Source: Paenibacillus amylolyticus
Lineage (GTDB): Bacteria > Bacillota > Bacilli > Paenibacillales > Paenibacillaceae
Length of the DNA stretch: 64,000 nucleotides
Assembly: GCF_003719335.1 (NCBI RefSeq)
Contig: NZ_RIAS01000001.1
Coordinates: forward strand, 1-64,000
Reading direction: 5' to 3'
Both the position numbers and the translations under genes were made by a program. Shown piece after piece: positions 55,904 through 64,000 of the stretch (within the stretch, counting starts at the first letter, position 1; the number at the start of each line of letters is the position of its first letter). The notes beneath the pieces are model-generated. The model ran no database searches, was not told the origin of the DNA, and saw nothing but the letters and a program-made list of their open reading frames with translations.

Positions 55904-56472
55904 ATAAATCAACCCCTCGCCATATCATCAACCATGTCACTTTTGATCTATCCGTGGTCACATCGTACCACTTTTTACCTAAAAAAGCGTTAACTTCAGG
56001 TAAATTTTTTCGAAAAACACCAATGCTTTGCTTAAATCTGTAAACTTTTTAGGTAATAAGTCACATTTACACTTTTTCGTGTTGTTCAAAATGTTAGTTT
56101 GTAATGTCTATTAAATCAAATATAGAAATACACTAAAAATTCGGATATTTATTGGGCTTTAGCAAAACATCCAGGTGGCTAATGCTGTCACTGATGCCCT
56201 CGAGTCCATGCCAGTTCAATGGCGTGACGGATCGCAAGTTCGATGTGAACTGCATCATTTTGAATTTTTTCGGCAATAGCTGGGTAGCAGTTTATACACT
56301 TCTATATAATTTAACGTTAGTCAATATATTATGTGGAAAAATCATTTTAATGAAACTTAATAGGTTGACTCTTTTTACTTCCAAAAGATTAATTATATTT
56401 ACAAATATATGTTGAATATACCATTCCAATTGGATATTATTAGTACATAATATTAAAAGGGGGACTAAAAAA
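55904..56472. other. Gene-free stretch containing a spo0A relic
   Basis: About 570 bp. It holds the leader of the GGDDF gene with the TTTACCT/AGGTAAA repeat and a second TTTTTAGGTAA at ~56047, then the spo0A relic (56165-56300), then the AT-rich promoter region of the secreted protein. Confidence 0.6.
56165..56300 (-). pseudogene. Decayed copy of the spo0A DNA-binding domain
   Basis: The minus strand reads YPAIAEKIQNDAVHIELAIR then HAIELAWTRG and, after a 1-bp frameshift, ISDSISHL. Intact Spo0A in this window has [30 protein letters not shown] and NIDSISHL at the equivalent place (about 57715-57860). DNA similarity is clear over ~130 bp and fades on both sides. No start, no receiver domain. 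Confidence 0.85.
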
Positions 56473-57225
56473 TTGAAGAAGAAATTATCTCTGGTCCTCG
56501 CTTCTTCAGTCTTGGCTATATCTGCTACTTTTTACAGTCTAGCCAGTGCTTCCGAAAAAGAGTTGATCCCCGTAAATTCTGGTGAAATCTATGGCTATGT
56601 TTACCTAAATGGGGAACCAATTAAAGAAAACACCACTGTTTACGCTACAGAAAATAATCAGGAAGAACTTATTGAGAAATACGGACTTGAAAAGCCTTCC
56701 GAAAGCGCAAAGTTGGTTTCGATTCAAATAGTAAACAATGAATCTGATAACCCTCGAGATCTTGTAAAAGAGCAAGATGACTCTATTAGTCCACAGAACA
56801 TTTGGGGTTTCAAACTTGTAAAAAGTCCAACCCAAAGTGTTGATGGTTGGACTGAAATTGCAAGAGGTAAACACTTTTGCAATAAACCGAAAACTCAGTC
56901 ATGCAATGGTGTAGAAATTTCGATAGCTGCAAACGAAAGTGTATCAGTAGAGGTACAAACTTCTCTCAGCCTCGGAGTTAAAGAGTTTGTTGCGGCTGAG
57001 TTTGGTCGTAGCCTTAATGAACAAATTGGCGTATCCACATCCGTAATGGTTCCTATGAATGTCCCCGGAGGTAAAACAGGTATAGGAGTTGGCTATCCAA
57101 TTTATAAATCAACGTATGGTCAAGTTTATCAAAAAGGGCTCTTCGGTGATACGCTTTTGGGTGGAGCAACATATCTTGAACCAAAGCCATCATCCATTGC
57201 TGTTACATCATGGATACAAGGATAA
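56473..57225 (+). CDS. Secreted protein of unknown function
   Basis: A 250-aa protein. TTG start after AAAGGGGG. Sec signal peptide KKKLSLVLASSVLAISATFYSLASASE (cleavage ~26). The mature part has two cysteines close together (HFCNKPKTQSC, probable disulfide) and from ~150 on a Ser/Thr/Val-rich beta-type region (VSVEVQTSLSLGVKEFVAAE, then GVSTSVMVPMNVPGGKTGIG). I do not recognise the family. Base composition is AT-richer than its neighbours and it is flanked by a spo0A relic and a possible transposase relic, suggesting recent arrival. Confidence 0.7.
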   Translation: MKKKLSLVLASSVLAISATFYSLASASEKELIPVNSGEIYGYVYLNGEPIKENTTVYATENNQEELIEKYGLEKPSESAKLVSIQIVNNESDNPRDLVKEQDDSISPQNIWGFKLVKSPTQSVDGWTEIARGKHFCNKPKTQSCNGVEISIAANESVSVEVQTSLSLGVKEFVAAEFGRSLNEQIGVSTSVMVPMNVPGGKTGIGVGYPIYKSTYGQVYQKGLFGDTLLGGATYLEPKPSSIAVTSWIQG

Positions 57226-57339
57226 AAAGAAAAGAACATCTCATTGAATTCTGATTTTAATATCTCAATTCAAAACATTGTAAAACATTTATGTCTCGAA
57301 CTGACGTCGTTAATCTTACGGTGTCAGTTTTATTTAATT

Positions 57340-57475
57340 TACGTTGAGAATTTTCTCTTTTTTTGAAATAAATATAAACTTGATTTGGCTTGACCTTCGC
57401 CAGATTTTGTAAATCATACGCCAAACAAAGGAAGCCGATGTCTTGCGGAAAAGATTTTTCGAACTGATACAAAGC
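57340..57475 (-). pseudogene. Possible transposase C-terminal remnant
   Basis: The minus frame FEKSFPQDIGFLCLAYDLQN followed by LAKVKP resembles the C-terminal end of DDE transposases (the ...GLLSLAHNLRK... type of the IS1182/IS5 group). No start or catalytic part is present. Weak evidence. Confidence 0.35.
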
Positions 57476-57496
57476 ATAAATTTGTCGATAAGAAAT

Positions 57497-57545
57497 ACCA
57501 CTTGTTTATGTGAATGTAGAAATCCCATAAACAAGTGGTTTTTGT
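57497..57545 (+). terminator. Perfect inverted repeat with T run
   Basis: ACCACTTGTTTATG / CATAAACAAGTGGT, a 14-bp perfect stem with a 15-nt loop, followed by TTTTTG on the plus strand. A terminator, or the end of a lost insertion element. Confidence 0.75.
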
Positions 57546-57638
57546 TGTATTATTTATCCGATATTATCGGCTTATTTTTTATAGCCGCAACTAAACGTAA
57601 TAGTCCTTAATATCCTAAAAATCTTACAGCTTATCCTT

Positions 57639-58457
57639 TCAGCTAACCTTATGCTCAATTCTCAGCTTGTCAGCGACCATCGCGATGAATTCCGAGTTCG
57701 TCGGTTTCGACTTGCTGATGTTGATGGTGTAACCAAACAGGTGGCTGATGCTGTCGATGTTGCCGCGTGTCCATGCCACTTCAATCGCGTGACGGATGGC
57801 ACGTTCGACGCGGGACGGCGTCGTTTTGAATTTTTCGGCAATCGCTGGGTACAATGTTTTGGTGATGGCACCCAAGATTTCGATATTGTTGTATACCATC
57901 GTGATGGCTTCACGCAAATACTGATATCCTTTAATATGCGCAGGAACTCCGATTTCATGTATGATTGACGTAATACTGGCATCTAGATTTTTGTGTTTGC
58001 CCATCGGTACAACATTAGATTTATTGATATACATGGAGGAAGAAGAAGAACCGCTGCTTGTAGACATTGTCGTTTGCGTCCCGACAAGCTGACGTACACG
58101 ATTCGCCAGTACCTCCATGTCAAATGGCTTGAGAATGTAATAGGAAGCTCCGAGTTGCACAGCACGCTGTGTAATGTTTTCCTGGCCGAATGCAGTGAGC
58201 ATAATTACTTTAGGCTGCGGAGACAGGTTCAAGCCGCGCAGACGCTCCAACACTCCGAGTCCATCCAGATGAGGCATGATAATATCCAGAATTAATACAT
58301 CCGGTACATCCCGAGTTTGTTCCAGCAGTTGCAGTACTTCTTCACCGTTGTATGCAATACCGGTTACTTCCATATCTTCCTGTTCGGATATATATTCGGC
58401 GAGCAAATTTGTAAATTCACGGTTATCATCGGCCAGCAATACCTCAATTTTTTGCAA
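57639..58457 (-). CDS. spo0A: Sporulation master regulator Spo0A
   Basis: A 272-aa response regulator. Receiver domain (~1-125): acidic DD in LLADDNREF, phospho-acceptor Asp58 in [13 protein letters not shown], Lys in ILKPFDM. A Ser-rich linker (~128-145) precedes the C-terminal effector domain (~150-270) with [19 protein letters not shown] and the recognition-helix region [20 protein letters not shown]. It binds TGTCGAA boxes. Follows spoIVB as in B. subtilis. A SigH promoter and Spo0A boxes are readable upstream. Confidence 0.98.
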   Translation of the reverse strand: MQKIEVLLADDNREFTNLLAEYISEQEDMEVTGIAYNGEEVLQLLEQTRDVPDVLILDIIMPHLDGLGVLERLRGLNLSPQPKVIMLTAFGQENITQRAVQLGASYYILKPFDMEVLANRVRQLVGTQTTMSTSSGSSSSSMYINKSNVVPMGKHKNLDASITSIIHEIGVPAHIKGYQYLREAITMVYNNIEILGAITKTLYPAIAEKFKTTPSRVERAIRHAIEVAWTRGNIDSISHLFGYTINISKSKPTNSEFIAMVADKLRIEHKVS

Positions 58458-58524
58458 AACGGTATCCTCCTTTTATTTAAAACCTCGTATTTTACAATTT
58501 CGTACATTTCCTTACACGTTAAAT

Positions 58525-58558
58525 TTTCGACACGCCAAGTGAAATTCCTTCTGTCGAA
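58525..58558 (-). promoter_or_regulatory. SigH promoter (Ps) of spo0A with two Spo0A boxes
   Basis: Minus strand: GAAGGAATT (58543-58551) matches the SigH -35 RNAGGAWWW; 11 bp on, GTCGAAA (58525-58531) matches RNNGAAW. Spo0A boxes: TGTCGAA on the minus strand at 58526-58532 (overlapping the -10) and on the plus strand at 58552-58558. The layout suits SigH transcription with Spo0A autoregulation. Confidence 0.8.
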
Positions 58559-58636
58559 AATTATTTTTCTTTATTTTTTTTTCTTGATCCTTTATAATAA
58601 ATATTTTATTTCAGCATACGATATAATATGTTTACT

Positions 58637-58643
58637 TTCGACA
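58637..58643 (-). promoter_or_regulatory. Third Spo0A box
   Basis: TTCGACA on the plus strand (TGTCGAA on the minus), about 180 bp upstream of spo0A and directly next to the spoIVB terminator T run. Confidence 0.65.
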
Positions 58644-58678
58644 AAAAAACCTTAAAGCTGTTTAACCAGCCTTAAGGT
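58642..58678 (-). terminator. spoIVB terminator overlapping its stop codon
   Basis: Minus strand ACCTTAAGGCTG / CAGCTTTAAGGT (one G-U) with the loop holding the spoIVB stop (TAA, 58662-58664), followed by seven T. Confidence 0.85.
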
Positions 58679-59990
58679 TTTTCGCTTGATCTTTTTTCAT
58701 CATCACACCAGCATCTTGGAGCATCCATTCAATGAAGCATCCATAACCTGATTTTGGATCATTCACAAAGACATGAGTCACTGCACCAATAAGCTTGCCA
58801 TCTTGAACGATCGGGCTTCCACTCATTCCTTGTACGATGCCACCCGTTTTATCGATCAGTTTAGGGTCTGTAATACGCAAAACCAATCCTTTTGTCGCTG
58901 GCTCCGATTGATCGGCCACATGCACAATATCGATGCTGAATCGTTCAACCTGTTGCCCATCCACCACAGTCAAAATTTCAGCCGGCCCCTCCTTCACTTC
59001 ATGTGAAAAAGCGACAGGAATTCCTTGTGAATACAAACTATGTTCCGGATTCTGAGACATTTTACCGAAGATACCAAAAGCCGTATTACGCTCAATGTTC
59101 CCTAAAATTTTGCTTTCTTTAAGAAAATGGGCTCGTTTTTCACCCGGATCGCCTGTTTCACTTTTGGAGATGGACGTTACATTAGACTGTACAATTTGTC
59201 CACTGCCTACAACGATAGAGGTTTGAGTATTCATGTCCGTAATGACATGACCCAATGCCCCATAAACACCTTGATCAGGTGCGTAGAAGGTAAGCGTACC
59301 TACACCAGCTGCCGAGTCTCGAATGTACAATCCAAGTCTCCAGGCTTTATCTTCTGCATCATACGCCGGGGTTAACTTGGTTTTAATGGTTTCATTGCCC
59401 CGTTTTAGCACAACATCAATACCTTGATTACGTTTACCAGCAAGTTCTACGGCCTCGGACACACCCGCTACACCATCCAGACGTTTGCCATCCATATGTG
59501 TAATCAGGTCACCTAATTTGATCCCTGCCGCTTCACCTGGTGATTTTTGTTCATCCGGATTAGAACGAACGAGATGATGCCCTACAACCAGGATACCTGC
59601 AGATTTAACTTTGACGCCAATCGTTTGACCCCCTGGAACAACACGCAGATCAGGAATTACGTTTACATTAACCGTTTTAACGGGAATTTTTCCCCATAAC
59701 TTCAAGGTTAGTTTAGCACGTCCCGTCTGCTGAGGATGAAGATGTAAAGGTTCCTGACGAGTAACCTTGAGCGCAGACTGATGATCCAATCCCACGATAT
59801 CAGGTCGATCTACGACAGCGCTTGAAGCGGCTGGTACTGCCAGCCTGACGTCTGCCTGCCTGCCTGCGAAGACCTGCACTTCATCAGGCAGAGAAGCATA
59901 ACTCTGCATCGGCTGTACAACCTGGCTAAGTACACATAGAAAGAAGGCAAATAAAAGACCTAGCAATTTTTTCCTGAGGGGGGAATTCAA
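58662..59990 (-). CDS. spoIVB: SpoIVB serine peptidase
   Basis: A 442-aa secreted peptidase of the S55 family, made in the forespore, which crosses into the intermembrane space and triggers pro-SigK processing. Signal/anchor (~8-32), PDZ domain (~115-205; SPGEAAGIKLGDLITHMDG), catalytic domain with His248 in GALGHVITD and Ser in QGMSGSPIV (~390). TTG start at 59990 after GGGAG. Between recN and spo0A, as in B. subtilis. Confidence 0.95.
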   Translation of the reverse strand: MNSPLRKKLLGLLFAFFLCVLSQVVQPMQSYASLPDEVQVFAGRQADVRLAVPAASSAVVDRPDIVGLDHQSALKVTRQEPLHLHPQQTGRAKLTLKLWGKIPVKTVNVNVIPDLRVVPGGQTIGVKVKSAGILVVGHHLVRSNPDEQKSPGEAAGIKLGDLITHMDGKRLDGVAGVSEAVELAGKRNQGIDVVLKRGNETIKTKLTPAYDAEDKAWRLGLYIRDSAAGVGTLTFYAPDQGVYGALGHVITDMNTQTSIVVGSGQIVQSNVTSISKSETGDPGEKRAHFLKESKILGNIERNTAFGIFGKMSQNPEHSLYSQGIPVAFSHEVKEGPAEILTVVDGQQVERFSIDIVHVADQSEPATKGLVLRITDPKLIDKTGGIVQGMSGSPIVQDGKLIGAVTHVFVNDPKSGYGCFIEWMLQDAGVMMKKDQAKNLKAG

Positions 59991-60110
59991 TGGCTGTCAC
60001 ACTCCCTTTGCTTCTTTCGCTTGACGAAAGGTGGTCGCCAATTGCGTACCTATAAGATAACCCTGCCCCCAGGCTTTTATTACTGTCAATCATTACGCCA
60101 GCCGTCCGTT

Positions 60111-61829
60111 TCACCCTTTTTTGGCTTCCGCCAGATTCAGCATTTCTTGCGCATGATGCAATGTTTTTTCTGTAATTTCCACACCACCGAGCATACGCGC
60201 CAATTCCTTCACTCGGCCTTCCTCAGACAGCGATTCGACTTGAGTCATCGTACGCCCGTCGTAGACATGTTTCTCAATCAAATACTGATGATCCGCCATA
60301 CAAGCTACTTGCGGCAAGTGTGTAATGGAGAATACCTGACACGTCGAAGACAGACGATGAAGCTTCTCTGCAATGGATTGTGCTGCCCGGCCGCTAACCC
60401 CTGTATCCACCTCGTCAAAAATCAATACCGGAATGCGGTCATGACGAGCAAATATGCTCTTCATCGCCAGCATGATTCTGGATAATTCTCCGCCCGAAGC
60501 AATTTTGCCTAGCGGCCGAAGAGGCTCACCTGGATTAGGAGAGATCAGAAATTCCGCATTGTCCGCACCTTGGCGACTGAACCTGATACGACGTCCATTC
60601 CATTCAATTCCCTTTGGATCTTCCGCAGGCACGATCTGAACACGCAGTGATGTTCGTTCCATCTGCAGATCCTTGAGCTCACTTTCTACCTGAGCAGCCA
60701 GTTCCTCCGCACATTGTTTGCGCACTTTGCTTAACTCTTCAGCCGATTCCATCACAAGCACAAGCAATTTGTCACGCTCCGTGCGAAGCTTTTCCAAGCG
60801 CTCATCTTTGTTCTCAAGCTGGTCGGTCTCATGACTGATCTGTTCATAATAATTCAAAATGAGTTCTACACTGTCTCCATATTTACGTCTTAGTCCAGAA
60901 ATCAGATTTAATCGCTGTTCTACCTCTTCCAGTCTGCCAGGGTTAAATTCGATTCGTTCCCGATAATCACGCAGTTGAAAGGTGACGTCTTCCAATTGAT
61001 AAAAAGCAGACTGCAGTTGCTCTACAATCGGCTGTAATCTTTTACTGTCATATCCAGAGATATCTTCAATTTGGGATAACGCGATGCTTATTGCTTCTAA
61101 TCCGCGTTGTCCACTTAGTAATTCGTATGCACCAGAAACACTGTCCATCATTTTCTCGCTATGGGATAGTTTGACCCGTTCTTCGCCAAGTAATTCATCT
61201 TCTCCTCGGGTAAGACTGGCTGCAGCGATCTCTTCCAGTTGAAAACGGTACATATCAAGCAGTTGGTAAGCCCGCTGGCTTGACTCTTGTAGCGCTCGTA
61301 ATTCCTTCTCCGCTGCAATAAATTTGCTGTATCGCTCCTGATATTTAGCTTTGACGGGGCCGATAATACCGGAGCCATACGTATCAAGCAGTCCGAGATG
61401 ACTTTCTGCACGAAGCAGACTCTGATGCTCATGTTGACCGTGAATATTGATCAGCTTCTCGCCCACTTCGCGCAGCATTGTCAAATTCACAAGCTGTCCG
61501 TTAATCCGTGATGTACTTTTACCCTGCGTGTTCAATTCACGCCGAATCACCAGATGTTCCTCCGGCTCACAATGAATGCCCAGCTGCTCCAGCGTACTCC
61601 ACACCGGGTGGCTTGGCTCCATCTCAAACAGCGCTTCCATCTCTGCTTTGTCACATCCGTACCGGATCAGATCTGCTGAACTTCGCCCCCCCGCGATCAA
61701 GCCCAGAGCATCGATGATAATGGATTTACCTGCACCGGTTTCCCCAGACAACACATGAAATCCCGGATGAAAGACCACATCGACTTCTTCCACCACGGCG
61801 AGATTGCGAATTGATAATGTAACTAACAT
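60111..61829 (-). CDS. recN: DNA repair protein RecN
   Basis: A 572-aa SMC-like ATPase that tethers DNA ends at double-strand breaks. Walker A in GETGAGKSIIIDALGL, long central coiled coils (~150-370), ABC signature KIASGGELSRIMLAMKS, Walker B LIFDEVDTGVSG. The start at 61829 (MLVTLSIRNLAVVEE) follows GGAGG. It is 23 bp downstream of ahrC. Confidence 0.95.
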   Translation of the reverse strand: MLVTLSIRNLAVVEEVDVVFHPGFHVLSGETGAGKSIIIDALGLIAGGRSSADLIRYGCDKAEMEALFEMEPSHPVWSTLEQLGIHCEPEEHLVIRRELNTQGKSTSRINGQLVNLTMLREVGEKLINIHGQHEHQSLLRAESHLGLLDTYGSGIIGPVKAKYQERYSKFIAAEKELRALQESSQRAYQLLDMYRFQLEEIAAASLTRGEDELLGEERVKLSHSEKMMDSVSGAYELLSGQRGLEAISIALSQIEDISGYDSKRLQPIVEQLQSAFYQLEDVTFQLRDYRERIEFNPGRLEEVEQRLNLISGLRRKYGDSVELILNYYEQISHETDQLENKDERLEKLRTERDKLLVLVMESAEELSKVRKQCAEELAAQVESELKDLQMERTSLRVQIVPAEDPKGIEWNGRRIRFSRQGADNAEFLISPNPGEPLRPLGKIASGGELSRIMLAMKSIFARHDRIPVLIFDEVDTGVSGRAAQSIAEKLHRLSSTCQVFSITHLPQVACMADHQYLIEKHVYDGRTMTQVESLSEEGRVKELARMLGGVEITEKTLHHAQEMLNLAEAKKG

Positions 61830-61852
61830 CTGCAAAAACACCTCCGGCTGAT

Positions 61853-62302
61853 TTAAGCAATATATCCCATGATGCGCTCAATGACAGTGACGCTATTGTC
61901 TTCTGTACGGCAAATAATAAGGATCGTATCATCTCCACAGATCGTGCCCATCACTTCAGTCCACTCAATGTTGTCAAGCAATGCTGCAATGGAGTTCGCT
62001 GTTCCCGGCAAACATTTCATCACCACAAGATTGTTGGTGTGATCAATGTGCAGGAAATTATCAACGAGAGCACGCTTGAGCTTTTGAATCGGATTATAGC
62101 GCTGATCGGTTGGGAGGGAATATTTATATCGTCCATCATCCATTGGAATTTTGATTAAAAGAAGCTCTTTAATATCCCGCGATACCGTTGCTTGTGTCAC
62201 TTGAAAACCCGCTTGACGCAATGCTTCAACCAGATCATCCTGGGTCTCTATTTCATTTTGACTAATAATTTCACGAATCTTGATATGTCGTTGTCCTTTC
62301 AT
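61853..62302 (-). CDS. ahrC: Arginine repressor AhrC/ArgR
   Basis: A 149-aa hexameric regulator of arginine synthesis and catabolism. N-terminal winged helix ([33 protein letters not shown]) and C-terminal arginine-binding domain ([29 protein letters not shown]). The start at 62302 follows TTGGAGG. In B. subtilis it also lies between tlyA and recN. Confidence 0.95.
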   Translation of the reverse strand: MKGQRHIKIREIISQNEIETQDDLVEALRQAGFQVTQATVSRDIKELLLIKIPMDDGRYKYSLPTDQRYNPIQKLKRALVDNFLHIDHTNNLVVMKCLPGTANSIAALLDNIEWTEVMGTICGDDTILIICRTEDNSVTVIERIMGYIA

Positions 62303-62397
62303 ATATGCCTCCAATTAAAAATATATTGCAAAGATGCGGCCTTGACTTGACCTTTACCGCAATGCTGTATCATGCCATATTTAATGCTTATTATATA

Positions 62398-62883
62398 TTA
62401 ATCCATATCCTCTCCATCATACACGTCTTCTTGATAATCCATAAGCCTGATTACCATTATATCGGAATCCTCCAGATCTACATAAAGCAATCCTTCACAT
62501 CCAGGGTACAATAATAAATAGGGAAGAAAGCGATCTCTTATGGCAGGTCCGCTTCGTTCAAGCGGCTGTCTGCGACGCGAAGTTTTGACCAAATACCTTG
62601 CATCCTCCCGTTCAGCAACATAATCAATAAACAACCTGCTGTATAATACGGAATTATCGGCTTCAAAGGCTAAAGGTACTTTCATTTTTCCACCGATCAC
62701 GTCATATCCATGTGCCTCAAGTAAAGTCAGAGCAGGAGAATCTTGTATGTTTTCATTAAGTCTCAATCCGGCCAAGCTTACCGGAATCGGTCGATTCAGC
62801 CAGCTACGCAGTCCGAGAAACAACCATACGATTAAACAGACAGCAAACACACCAATAACGATTGTGTCATATTGACCATCCAT
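62398..62883 (-). CDS. Membrane-anchored protein of unknown function
   Basis: A 161-aa protein. One N-terminal TM segment (IVIGVFAVCLIVWLFLGL), then a cytoplasmic-type domain with LLEAHGYDVIGGKMKVPLAF and a very acidic end (YQEDVYDGEDMD). GAGGTGAG precedes the start. It sits between tlyA and ahrC, where B. subtilis has no gene. I cannot name a function. Confidence 0.72.
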   Translation of the reverse strand: MDGQYDTIVIGVFAVCLIVWLFLGLRSWLNRPIPVSLAGLRLNENIQDSPALTLLEAHGYDVIGGKMKVPLAFEADNSVLYSRLFIDYVAEREDARYLVKTSRRRQPLERSGPAIRDRFLPYLLLYPGCEGLLYVDLEDSDIMVIRLMDYQEDVYDGEDMD

Positions 62884-62969
62884 TACCGCTCACCTCAAGT
62901 GATATATTCGAGATCGAACACCCGTTTTCCTTTGTCTCCGAATATCTTTCCAGCGAAAAGAAACTCATC

Positions 62970-63815
62970 CTATGATGAGTTTCCCGTAAAAGTATGAGCG
63001 GCTTCTTTGGCCACCTGCTCTGCAAGTGCATCAAGTGAAGCCTCGTCGTTCTCTGGTTGTGCGGCCTCTGGTGCTTCCAGACGCCAGTGTGCGAGAAATT
63101 CGATATTTCCCTCCCCGCCCGTAATTGGCGAGAAGGTCAGACCTCTCAGGTTTAATCCAAGTTGACTCGCAAATTGAAGCATGGTCTGCAATACATCCCT
63201 GTGTACCTTCGTGTCCCGGACAACACCAGATTTACCCACTTTATCTCGCCCGGCCTCAAACTGTGGTTTAATTAGAGCCACAATATCCGCAGGCCGCTGC
63301 AACAGAGCCAGCAGTGGTGGAAGTATAATTCGCAAAGAAATAAAGGATACGTCAATGCTTGCAAAGTTTGGCACAGGACCACTCAGATCCTCAGGTGTGA
63401 CATAACGGAAATTGGTACGTTCCATTACAGTGACCCGTTCATCATTACGCAGTGACCAGTCCAGTTGATTATACCCCACATCAATGGCGTATACGTGGGA
63501 TGCACCATGTTGAAGAGCACAATCCGTAAAACCACCCGTGGATGAACCAATATCCAACATAACAAGATCATTCATATTCAGGTTGAAATGACGAATCGCT
63601 TTTTCAAGCTTTAGTCCACCTCTGCCTACATAAGGATGCACTGAACCTTTTACCTTCAGCTGAGCATCCCTTGGAATTTTCATGCCTGCTTTTTCAATCG
63701 GTTCATTATTAGCATACACAAGTCCAGCCATAATCGCAGCCTTTGCCTTCTCACGGCTTTCGTAGTAGCCCTGTTCCACCAGCAGCACATCGATTCGTTC
63801 TTTCGGGAGTGACAT
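62970..63815 (-). CDS. tlyA: TlyA-family rRNA methyltransferase
   Basis: A 281-aa protein (YqxC family). An S4 RNA-binding domain (~3-65; ERIDVLLVEQGYYESREKAK) is followed by an FtsJ-type methyltransferase domain (~65-250) with the SAM motif MLDIGSSTGGFTDCAL and later LIKPQFEAGRDKVGK. TlyA methylates 16S and/or 23S rRNA 2'-O-ribose in mycobacteria; the Bacillales target is less clear. Directly downstream of dxs. Confidence 0.9.
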   Translation of the reverse strand: MSLPKERIDVLLVEQGYYESREKAKAAIMAGLVYANNEPIEKAGMKIPRDAQLKVKGSVHPYVGRGGLKLEKAIRHFNLNMNDLVMLDIGSSTGGFTDCALQHGASHVYAIDVGYNQLDWSLRNDERVTVMERTNFRYVTPEDLSGPVPNFASIDVSFISLRIILPPLLALLQRPADIVALIKPQFEAGRDKVGKSGVVRDTKVHRDVLQTMLQFASQLGLNLRGLTFSPITGGEGNIEFLAHWRLEAPEAAQPENDEASLDALAEQVAKEAAHTFTGNSS

Positions 63816-63846
63816 GTCTTTCTCCTATCCGCTAATCATTCTAATG

Positions 63847-64000
63847 TTAGGAAGGGAAACGTGTTTTGGACATTCCGTATGAAGATTGCACGGCCATTTT
63901 GCGTAATTCGGCACTTACATTCTCCACCGTCAGACCAACTTCTTCACGTTGTTCCTTGATGCTGCCATGTTCGATAAATCGATCAGGGATGCCCATCAGA
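63847..64000 (-). CDS. dxs: 1-deoxy-D-xylulose-5-phosphate synthase, C-terminal end
   Basis: The last ~51 codons are in the window: LMGIPDRFIEHGSIKEQREE, VGLTVENVSAELRK, ending KTRFPS. This matches the C-terminus of DXS, the thiamine enzyme opening the MEP isoprenoid pathway. The order dxs-tlyA agrees with B. subtilis. The rest lies beyond the right edge. Confidence 0.85.
   Translation of the reverse strand, partial: LMGIPDRFIEHGSIKEQREEVGLTVENVSAELRKMAVQSSYGMSKTRFPS

Noticed and set aside
55960-56060. c-di-GMP (GEMM) riboswitch in front of the GGDDF gene
   Set aside because: Only a simple inverted repeat is present; none of the conserved GEMM core segments is seen.
57257-57534. Two overlapping minus ORFs (66 and 71 aa) as real genes
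   Set aside because: No ribosome sites, AT-rich, they cover the perfect hairpin; kept only as a possible transposase remnant.

Overview
The window looks like a chromosomal segment of a low-to-mid GC, endospore-forming Firmicute, most likely Paenibacillus. The evidence is a dense set of Bacillales sporulation genes (spo0A, spoIVB, spoIIAA-spoIIAB-sigF, spoIIM, spoVAA/AB/AF, spmAB, dacB, dacF, a mciZ-like gene) in an order that largely follows the Bacillus subtilis map, mixed with proteins of Paenibacillus character such as long collagen-like proteins, a LipB-type octanoyltransferase and a Prli42 micropeptide. The species cannot be fixed from sequence reading alone. Most genes are on the minus strand, so operons read from right to left.

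Layout, low to high coordinate: (1) 1-2.6 kb, a 3'-truncated collagen-like protein with eight alternating globular modules. (2) 2.7-8.6 kb, resA-resB-resC-resD-resE: cytochrome c maturation plus the redox two-component system. (3) 8.7-16.3 kb, rluB, a secreted trypsin-like peptidase, spmA-spmB, dacB, ytfJ, ytfI (DUF2953) and scpA-scpB. (4) 16.3-20.6 kb, riboflavin operon ribD-ribE-ribBA-ribH under an FMN riboswitch. (5) 20.7-24.4 kb, an unknown 442-aa protein, a cyclophilin and lysA. (6) 24.4-27.2 kb, a reduced spoVA operon (AA-AB-AF only). (7) 27.2-29.1 kb, a small island on the plus strand with a structured repeat, a CD3324-like gene and a decayed GNAT gene running into a second GNAT gene. 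(8) 29.1-38.6 kb, the sporulation core nudF-endoQ-spoIIM-fur-yqzK-xerD-pupG-dacF-spoIIAA-spoIIAB-sigF, with bsaA inserted on the plus strand. (9) 38.6-46.5 kb, a second copy of the structured repeat, mciZ, an M20 peptidase, prli42, lipB and the branched-chain 2-oxoacid dehydrogenase operon lpdV-bkdAA-bkdAB-bkdB. (10) 46.6-50.2 kb, small membrane and zinc-ribbon proteins, an ion channel with an odd filter, and a thymidine kinase. (11) 50.4-53.7 kb, an iron-responsive locus with three near-consensus Fur boxes: an IruO-like flavoprotein, and an AraC regulator whose reading frame runs without a stop into a lipoprotein iron-binding gene. (12) 53.8-57.6 kb, an accessory stretch with a FlxA-like protein, a CBS-GGDDF protein, a decayed copy of the spo0A DNA-binding domain, an unrecognised secreted protein and a possible transposase remnant. 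(13) 57.6-64 kb, dxs(partial)-tlyA-unknown-ahrC-recN-spoIVB-spo0A.

The genes form a few coherent programmes. For entry into sporulation there are spo0A with a readable SigH promoter and Spo0A boxes, and the spoIIA operon with a readable SigH promoter. For compartment-specific sporulation there are SigF, SpoIVB, SpoIIM, DacB/SpmAB, DacF, SpoVA and MciZ. Redox work is covered by Res, cofactor supply by FMN and lipoate, and iron by Fur plus the Fur-box locus. I see no CRISPR array, prophage, tRNA or rRNA.

The items most worth a second look are the AraC/binding-protein read-through fusion with a Fur-box promoter inside the frame, the dispersed structured repeat whose closing helix is kept with different bases in its two copies, and the decayed spo0A effector-domain copy next to an unrecognised secreted protein.
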